A stretch of 8,388 bases of DNA from Nitrospira sp. (GTDB lineage Bacteria > UBA9089 > CG2-30-40-21 > SBAY01), in the NCBI GenBank assembly GCA_005239945.1, contig SBAY01000196.1, positions 1 through 8,388 on the forward strand. Reading direction: 5' to 3'. The position numbers and the translations under genes were made by a program. The notes beneath the pieces were generated by a model. That model ran no database searches and had not been told where the DNA came from. It saw only the letters and a list, made by a program, of their open reading frames with translations. Every line of letters begins with the position of its first letter. Position 1 is the first letter of the stretch. Below, in pieces: positions 4,014-8,388 of this stretch.

Positions 4014-7000
4014 TCACTCATTTTCTGTCTCTTCTGTCTCTTCGGTCTCTTCTGTTTGATACAGGCTTTCTGCTGTTATCTTATTATAGATAGGCACCCC
4101 TGTTCCTGCCGGAATAAGTCGTCCGATGACTACATTCTCTTTCAATCCATATAAGTGGTCTACCTTACCCTGTATGGCGGCTTCGGTTAAAATCTTTGTC
4201 GTTTCCTGGAAAGACGCCGCGGAGATAAAACTCTCTGTGGAGAGAGAAGCCTTGGTAATACCCATTAATATTGGTCTTGCCTGGGCAGGGGTTTTCCCCT
4301 TGCTCTTGACGGTTTCATTTATCTGGTTGAATTTGAATTTGTCAACCTGTTCACCTAATAAGAAGGTTGTATCCCCTGTATCGGTAACCTCAAGCTTACG
4401 CAGCATCTGACGGGTAATTACCTCGATATGTTTATCATTGATATTTACGCCCTGAAGTCGATAGACCTCTTGAATCTCATTAAGTAAATATTCCTGTAAT
4501 TTCCGTTCACCTTTTATTTTCAAGATATCATGGGGGTCAATTGGCCCTTCGGTTAATTGGTCCCCAGCCGACAATTCATCCCCTTCATGAACCTTGAGAT
4601 GTTTACCCAGGGAAACTTCATATTCTCTAATCTCTTTAGTCGTTTCATTCTCAACCATAATCACCCGTTTATTTTCACGAACATCTTTAAATTTTACCAC
4701 CCCATCGATTTCAGTAACCAGGGCCGGTTCTTTTGGTCTTCGAGCCTCGAATAACTCGGCTACACGTGGTAATCCACCAGTGATGTCTTTAGTTCTAATC
4801 AGTTCTTGTGGGAATTTGGCAATAACCGTCCCGGCGGAAATTTCATCACCGTCATTGACGACTACCCTGGCTCCATTAGGAATGAAATAATTAATCGTTG
4901 CTTGGCCTTCACGAATGACACATATTCGGGGTTGAAGTGTCCCTTCACGGTCTTCGATGACTACCCTACGGAACAAACCGGTATTTTCATCAAGTTCTTC
5001 GCGCATGGTTCTATTCTTAATAATATCCTTAAACTGGATGATTCCCTCCACCTCGCTCAATATTGGTTCATTATAAGGGTCAACCTCGGCAATCAATTTA
5101 TTAGCCGGGACAATATCGCCAATATCAACGAATATTTTTCCCCCTGTTTTGATAGAGATATTTCTATCCTTGGCGGCAATCAAAATCCTTTTATTACCTT
5201 CTAGGCGAATTATTCCAGCCACATCGGTGGTTAGATCCTTTAGTTGCCCATCTTCCTCAATTTCGGCAATTTTATCACCTGGATTTACCCACAGTCCATC
5301 AAAAACAATAGGCTTTATCTTGGTAGATAACTTGTATTCCTTGAGTACCTTGCGTAAGGTCAAATCTCCAGCCCTGGCCGATACCTTTATCCCATTTTTC
5401 AATTGAATCAATCGTTTAGGTAACTCGACAATTTCAACCTCATGGGGTAATTTAATCTCTCGCTCCTCGATTTGACGGTAGGCCGTTCCTCCAATATGAA
5501 AGGTTCTCATAGTTAACTGTGTCCCGGGTTCTCCAACGGATTGGGCGGCAATAATACCGATTGCCTCGCCAATATCAACTAATTTCCCGGTAGCTAAATT
5601 TCGACCATAGCATTTAGCACAAACACCTCTTGGAGCCTCGCAGGTAAGCACTGACCGAATCCTTATTCGGTCGATTTCTGCCTCTTCTATGGCCTGTGCC
5701 AGATCCTCGGTTATCTCCTCATTTGCCTTTATTATTACCTCACCGCTCATAGGATTGACCACATCATCTAAGGATATTCTTCCTAAGATACGGTCACCCA
5801 ACGACTCTATGATTTCATCCCCTTCCTTGATTGCCTCGACGACTACGCCGTTAATCGTATTACAATCATCGATATTGATAATCACATCCTGGCATACATC
5901 GACCAATCTCCGGGTCAAATAACCTGCATCTGCGGTTTTTAACGCCGTATCGGCCAATCCTTTTCTGGCACCGTGGGTGGAGATAAAATATTCCAGAACT
6001 GTCAGACCCTCCCTGAAATTAGAGGTAATGGGTAATTCTATTATTTCCCCTGATGGTTTAGCCATAAGTCCACGCATCCCGGCTAATTGCCGAACCTGCT
6101 GTTTACTTCCCCTTGCCCCTGAATCAATCATCATATAGACAGAATTAAACCCATCCATATCCTTACTTAATTGGTCATACATTGCCCTGGCCACCTCGTC
6201 AGAGACATAGGTCCACAAATCTACCACCTTATTATATCTTTCTTCCTCGGTGATAACCCCCTTCTGATATTGGTCCATGATTTTTTCTACCTCTTTATAA
6301 CTTTCTTTTAATAATTCTGCCTTTTGGTCAGGGGTTTTAATGTCATCTATGCCAATGGAAGCACCCGAGATAGTGGCATAATAGAAACCAAGTTGTTTTA
6401 ACTTATCCAATAAGGCTATTGTTTTAGTCATGCCACATTTACGATAGGCATCTATAACTATTTGCCCTATTTTTTTCTTGTCTATCTTATTATTGATAAA
6501 CTGGAGTTCTTCCGGCAGGCACTCATTAAATATACAGCGGCCGATAGTCGTCTGTAATTTTTGCCCATTTCGAGAGATAGAGACCATGGCATTTAGACTT
6601 ACCAATCCTTCTTCATGAGCCATCAAAGCTTCATTTATACTGGAAAACATTTTGCCCTGTCCCAGGTCATTTGGTTTTTCCTTGGTTAGATAACATAGTC
6701 CCAGAATAATATCCTGAGTAGGGGTAACCAGGGGGCCTCCATTAGCCGGTGACAAAAGGTTATAAGCCGCCAGCATTAAGAGTTGGCTTTCTATTTGTGC
6801 TTCAATCGATAAAGGGACATGAACCGCCATCTGGTCACCGTCAAAGTCGGCATTAAATGCCGTACAAACCAGGGGATGAATCTTGATAGCATCCCCTTCG
6901 ATTAAAGTAGGTATAAAAGCCTGGATACCGGCACGATGCAAGGTTGGAGCACGATTCAGAAGAACCGGGTGATCCTGAATAACCTCTTCTAAAACATCCC

Positions 7001-8261
7001 AGACATCTGAACTTTCTCGTTCCACCATCCGTTTAGCACTTTTGATATTGTGAGCTAAATTATCGGCTACCAATCTATGCATAATAAAAGGTTTAAATAA
7101 CTCCAGAGCCATCTTTTTGGGCAGACCACACTGGTGTAATTTCAAGGTGGGATCAACAACAATAACCGACCGGCCTGAATAATCAACCCGTTTTCCTAAG
7201 AGATTCTGGCGAAATCTGCCCTGTTTGCCTTTAAGCATATCCGATAAGGATTTTAGAGGTCTATTGCCTGTGCCGCGCACAGGTCGTCCCCTTCTTCCAT
7301 TATCGAACAGGGCATCAACCGCCTCCTGCATCATCCTTTTTTCATTGCGAATAATTATATCGGGTGCCTTTAATGCCATCAACCGCTCTAATCGATTATT
7401 CCGATTTATTACCCGCCGATATAGGTCATTCAAATCAGAGGTAGCAAATCTACCACCATCTAATTGAACCATTGGTCGTAGTTCAGGTGGGATAACCGGG
7501 ATAACATCTAAAATCATCCATTCGAGTTTATTTCCACTTTTCAAAAAGGCCTCTAATACCTCAAGTCGTCTGATAATCTTGCGTTTTTTCTGATGAGATG
7601 CCTCTTCCTCCATTTCTAATCGTAAATTTTCTACCTCGTCATTAACATCAATCTCTTTTAATAATTTCTTGATTGCCTCTGCGCCCATACCAACTTCAAA
7701 GCCACTACCATATTTCTCGCGCAAACCCCTATATTCGTCTTCACTAAGGACATCTTTCTTTTCAAGGGGAATATTCTCGCCTACCTCAAGAACAATGTAT
7801 CCTTCATAATAAAGGACCCGTTCCAGGTCCCTTATAGATATATTCAAGGCCAGTGCCATTGGCGATGGAACACGCTTAAAATACCAGATATGGGATACAG
7901 GGGTAATCAGTTCGATGTGTCCCATTCGTTGTCTTCGAACCTCAGAATGAGTTACTTCTACACCGCATCTCTCACAAATAACCCCTTTGTATCGCATACT
8001 TTTATATTTACCACAAAAACATTCCCAGTCTTTATTTGGTCCAAATATCCGCTCACAAAATAACCCATCTCGTTCAGGTCTAAAGGTGCGGTAGTTTATT
8101 GTTTCCGGCTTCTTTACCTTATCATAGGACCAGGCACGAATCGTTTCAGGAGAAACCAACCCAATACTGATGGCGGAAAAGTTAGTCGCCATGTCAGTGG
8201 CAGAAAACAGAGACTCGATATCTTTTTTTGACTGGGTCTCCTGTTTTATTTCTTTAAACAT
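4014..8261 (-). CDS. rpoC: DNA-directed RNA polymerase subunit beta-prime
   Basis: This is the catalytic subunit of RNA polymerase, 1415 residues, complete at both ends. The N-terminal zinc finger has Cys81, Cys83, Cys96 and Cys99. The active-site loop NADFDGD lies at 470-476, with the three Mg-binding aspartates 472, 474 and 476. The second zinc site is Cys800, Cys874, Cys881 and Cys884, with the same spacing as in E. coli. The trigger-loop helix includes GEPGTQLTMRTFHIGG (910-925). About 230 residues then separate it from TGGLPRVAELFEARRPKE (from 1161), so an SI3-like insert of barrel-sandwich repeats is present, as in many diderm bacteria. The tail ends in acidic EET repeats. AAGGAGG before the ATG fixes the start. 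It lies upstream of rpsL in the usual order. rpoB, normally directly before rpoC, does not end within the 127 bp available. Confidence 0.99.
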   Translation of the reverse strand: MFKEIKQETQSKKDIESLFSATDMATNFSAISIGLVSPETIRAWSYDKVKKPETINYRTFRPERDGLFCERIFGPNKDWECFCGKYKSMRYKGVICERCGVEVTHSEVRRQRMGHIELITPVSHIWYFKRVPSPMALALNISIRDLERVLYYEGYIVLEVGENIPLEKKDVLSEDEYRGLREKYGSGFEVGMGAEAIKKLLKEIDVNDEVENLRLEMEEEASHQKKRKIIRRLEVLEAFLKSGNKLEWMILDVIPVIPPELRPMVQLDGGRFATSDLNDLYRRVINRNNRLERLMALKAPDIIIRNEKRMMQEAVDALFDNGRRGRPVRGTGNRPLKSLSDMLKGKQGRFRQNLLGKRVDYSGRSVIVVDPTLKLHQCGLPKKMALELFKPFIMHRLVADNLAHNIKSAKRMVERESSDVWDVLEEVIQDHPVLLNRAPTLHRAGIQAFIPTLIEGDAIKIHPLVCTAFNADFDGDQMAVHVPLSIEAQIESQLLMLAAYNLLSPANGGPLVTPTQDIILGLCYLTKEKPNDLGQGKMFSSINEALMAHEEGLVSLNAMVSISRNGQKLQTTIGRCIFNECLPEELQFINNKIDKKKIGQIVIDAYRKCGMTKTIALLDKLKQLGFYYATISGASIGIDDIKTPDQKAELLKESYKEVEKIMDQYQKGVITEEERYNKVVDLWTYVSDEVARAMYDQLSKDMDGFNSVYMMIDSGARGSKQQVRQLAGMRGLMAKPSGEIIELPITSNFREGLTVLEYFISTHGARKGLADTALKTADAGYLTRRLVDVCQDVIINIDDCNTINGVVVEAIKEGDEIIESLGDRILGRISLDDVVNPMSGEVIIKANEEITEDLAQAIEEAEIDRIRIRSVLTCEAPRGVCAKCYGRNLATGKLVDIGEAIGIIAAQSVGEPGTQLTMRTFHIGGTAYRQIEEREIKLPHEVEIVELPKRLIQLKNGIKVSARAGDLTLRKVLKEYKLSTKIKPIVFDGLWVNPGDKIAEIEEDGQLKDLTTDVAGIIRLEGNKRILIAAKDRNISIKTGGKIFVDIGDIVPANKLIAEVDPYNEPILSEVEGIIQFKDIIKNRTMREELDENTGLFRRVVIEDREGTLQPRICVIREGQATINYFIPNGARVVVNDGDEISAGTVIAKFPQELIRTKDITGGLPRVAELFEARRPKEPALVTEIDGVVKFKDVRENKRVIMVENETTKEIREYEVSLGKHLKVHEGDELSAGDQLTEGPIDPHDILKIKGERKLQEYLLNEIQEVYRLQGVNINDKHIEVITRQMLRKLEVTDTGDTTFLLGEQVDKFKFNQINETVKSKGKTPAQARPILMGITKASLSTESFISAASFQETTKILTEAAIQGKVDHLYGLKENVVIGRLIPAGTGVPIYNKITAESLYQTEETEETEETENE
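4023..4049. repeat. 9-bp microsatellite encoding the acidic tail of RpoC
   Basis: Three tandem 9-bp units TTCTGTCTC (the third with one change) and a partial fourth encode repeated Glu-Glu-Thr on the minus strand. They form the last dozen residues before the RpoC stop. The in-frame period means copy number could change without a frameshift. Confidence 0.75.
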
Positions 8262-8266
8262 AGAAA

Positions 8267-8275
8267 ATCCTCCTT
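8267..8275 (-). promoter_or_regulatory. Shine-Dalgarno sequence of rpoC
   Basis: AAGGAGGAT on the minus strand lies 5-7 nt before the ATG at 8261 and confirms the start. A strong site of its own fits translation of rpoC without coupling to an upstream gene. Confidence 0.85.
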
Positions 8276-8282
8276 AATTAAG

Positions 8283-8311
8283 ATTATAGGAGCCTTCTGC
8301 AAAATTCATAA
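8283..8311 (-). promoter_or_regulatory. Possible rpoC promoter (good −10, weak −35)
   Basis: A perfect TATAAT is present on the minus strand at 8288-8283. With a 17-bp spacer, the −35 would be TTATGA (8311-8306), only three of six consensus bases, and it overlaps the left arm of the palindrome. The leader would be very short, starting about at the Shine-Dalgarno. It is plausible only because no upstream rpoB is seen. Confidence 0.35.
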
Positions 8312-8345
8312 CCTATTGATTTTTAATAGGTTATGTGAAAATTTT
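8301..8345. promoter_or_regulatory. Perfect 11-bp palindrome upstream of rpoC (terminator or operator)
   Basis: CATAACCTATT (8307-8317) and AATAGGTTATG (8325-8335) are perfectly complementary around a 7-nt loop. An outer AAAATT/AATTTT pair (8301-8306 with 8340-8345) can extend the stem past a 4-nt bulge. On the minus strand AATTTT follows the stem, a weak terminator tail. The position between two oppositely facing promoter candidates also suits a dimeric regulator's operator. I cannot decide between the two. Confidence 0.6.
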
Positions 8346-8347
8346 CC

Positions 8348-8376
8348 TTGACTTTTCCTCCATGCTATGATATAAT
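8348..8376 (+). promoter_or_regulatory. Near-consensus sigma-70 promoter facing right, divergent from rpoC
   Basis: TTGACT (8348-8353, five of six) is followed by exactly 17 bp and a perfect TATAAT (8371-8376), with TGA before the −10 as an extended element. Transcription would start near 8383 and leave the window. It points away from rpoC, so a plus-strand gene or RNA probably begins just beyond the edge. Confidence 0.7.
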
Positions 8377-8388
8377 ATAAGTTATTGA

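Noticed and set aside
740..7467. Several plus-strand open frames of 64-160 codons lying inside fusA and rpoC
   Set aside because: They are antisense to highly conserved genes and show no recognisable protein features, so they are frame shadows.
8309..8388. Open minus-strand frame upstream of rpoC as the end of rpoB
   Set aside because: It is rich in Asn, Tyr, Ile and Lys with none of the conserved RpoB C-terminal sequence, and it runs through the palindrome and the divergent promoter.

Overview
The window carries one end of the RNA polymerase / streptomycin (str) gene cluster of an AT-rich bacterium. Everything coding is on the minus strand. Read in transcription order (right to left), it holds rpoC (RNA polymerase beta-prime), rpsL (ribosomal protein S12), rpsG (S7), fusA (elongation factor G) and the first 80 codons of tuf (EF-Tu), which runs off the left edge. 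The order rpsL-rpsG-fusA-tuf is the classical bacterial str operon, and rpoC in front of it is common in many phyla. All five proteins look intact and orthodox. The large insert in the RpoC trigger-loop region points to a diderm-type or deep-branching lineage rather than a typical Firmicute. I cannot name the phylum; an uncultivated lineage is a guess based on the unusual intergenic repeats.

Region by region: 1-240, 5' part of tuf. 241-339, spacer with a perfect Shine-Dalgarno (SD) sequence for tuf and a heptad-based inverted repeat touching the fusA stop. 340-2484, fusA. 2485-2553, short spacer with the fusA SD. 2554-3024, rpsG. 3025-3119, spacer almost filled by a 27-bp A/T-only-like palindrome. 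3120-3515, rpsL. 3516-4013, a 498-bp non-coding region. 4014-8261, rpoC. 8262-8388, upstream region of rpoC with a palindrome and a near-consensus promoter facing the other way.

The main regulatory interest is the 498-bp rpoC-rpsL region. It has a near-perfect sigma-70 promoter (TTGACA, 17 bp, TGC-TATACT) with an A/T-rich upstream tract. About 300 nt of leader follow, containing a hairpin with a six-T run that looks like an intrinsic terminator, short candidate leader ORFs, an SD sequence with no start codon, and further hairpins just before the rpsL SD. This suggests that the str operon here has its own promoter and may be controlled by transcription attenuation. That is inference from sequence only.

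Three of the four gene junctions have a short-period repeat directly after the upstream stop codon: 8-bp units after rpoC, 7-bp A/T units folding back after rpsL, and 7-bp GGATTTT-type units folding back after fusA. No rpoB end is visible in the 127 bp upstream of rpoC. That stretch instead holds a strong promoter on the plus strand, so rpoB is either separated from rpoC or unusually far away. I see no mobile-element genes, CRISPR arrays, tRNA or rRNA genes, and no novel protein system.
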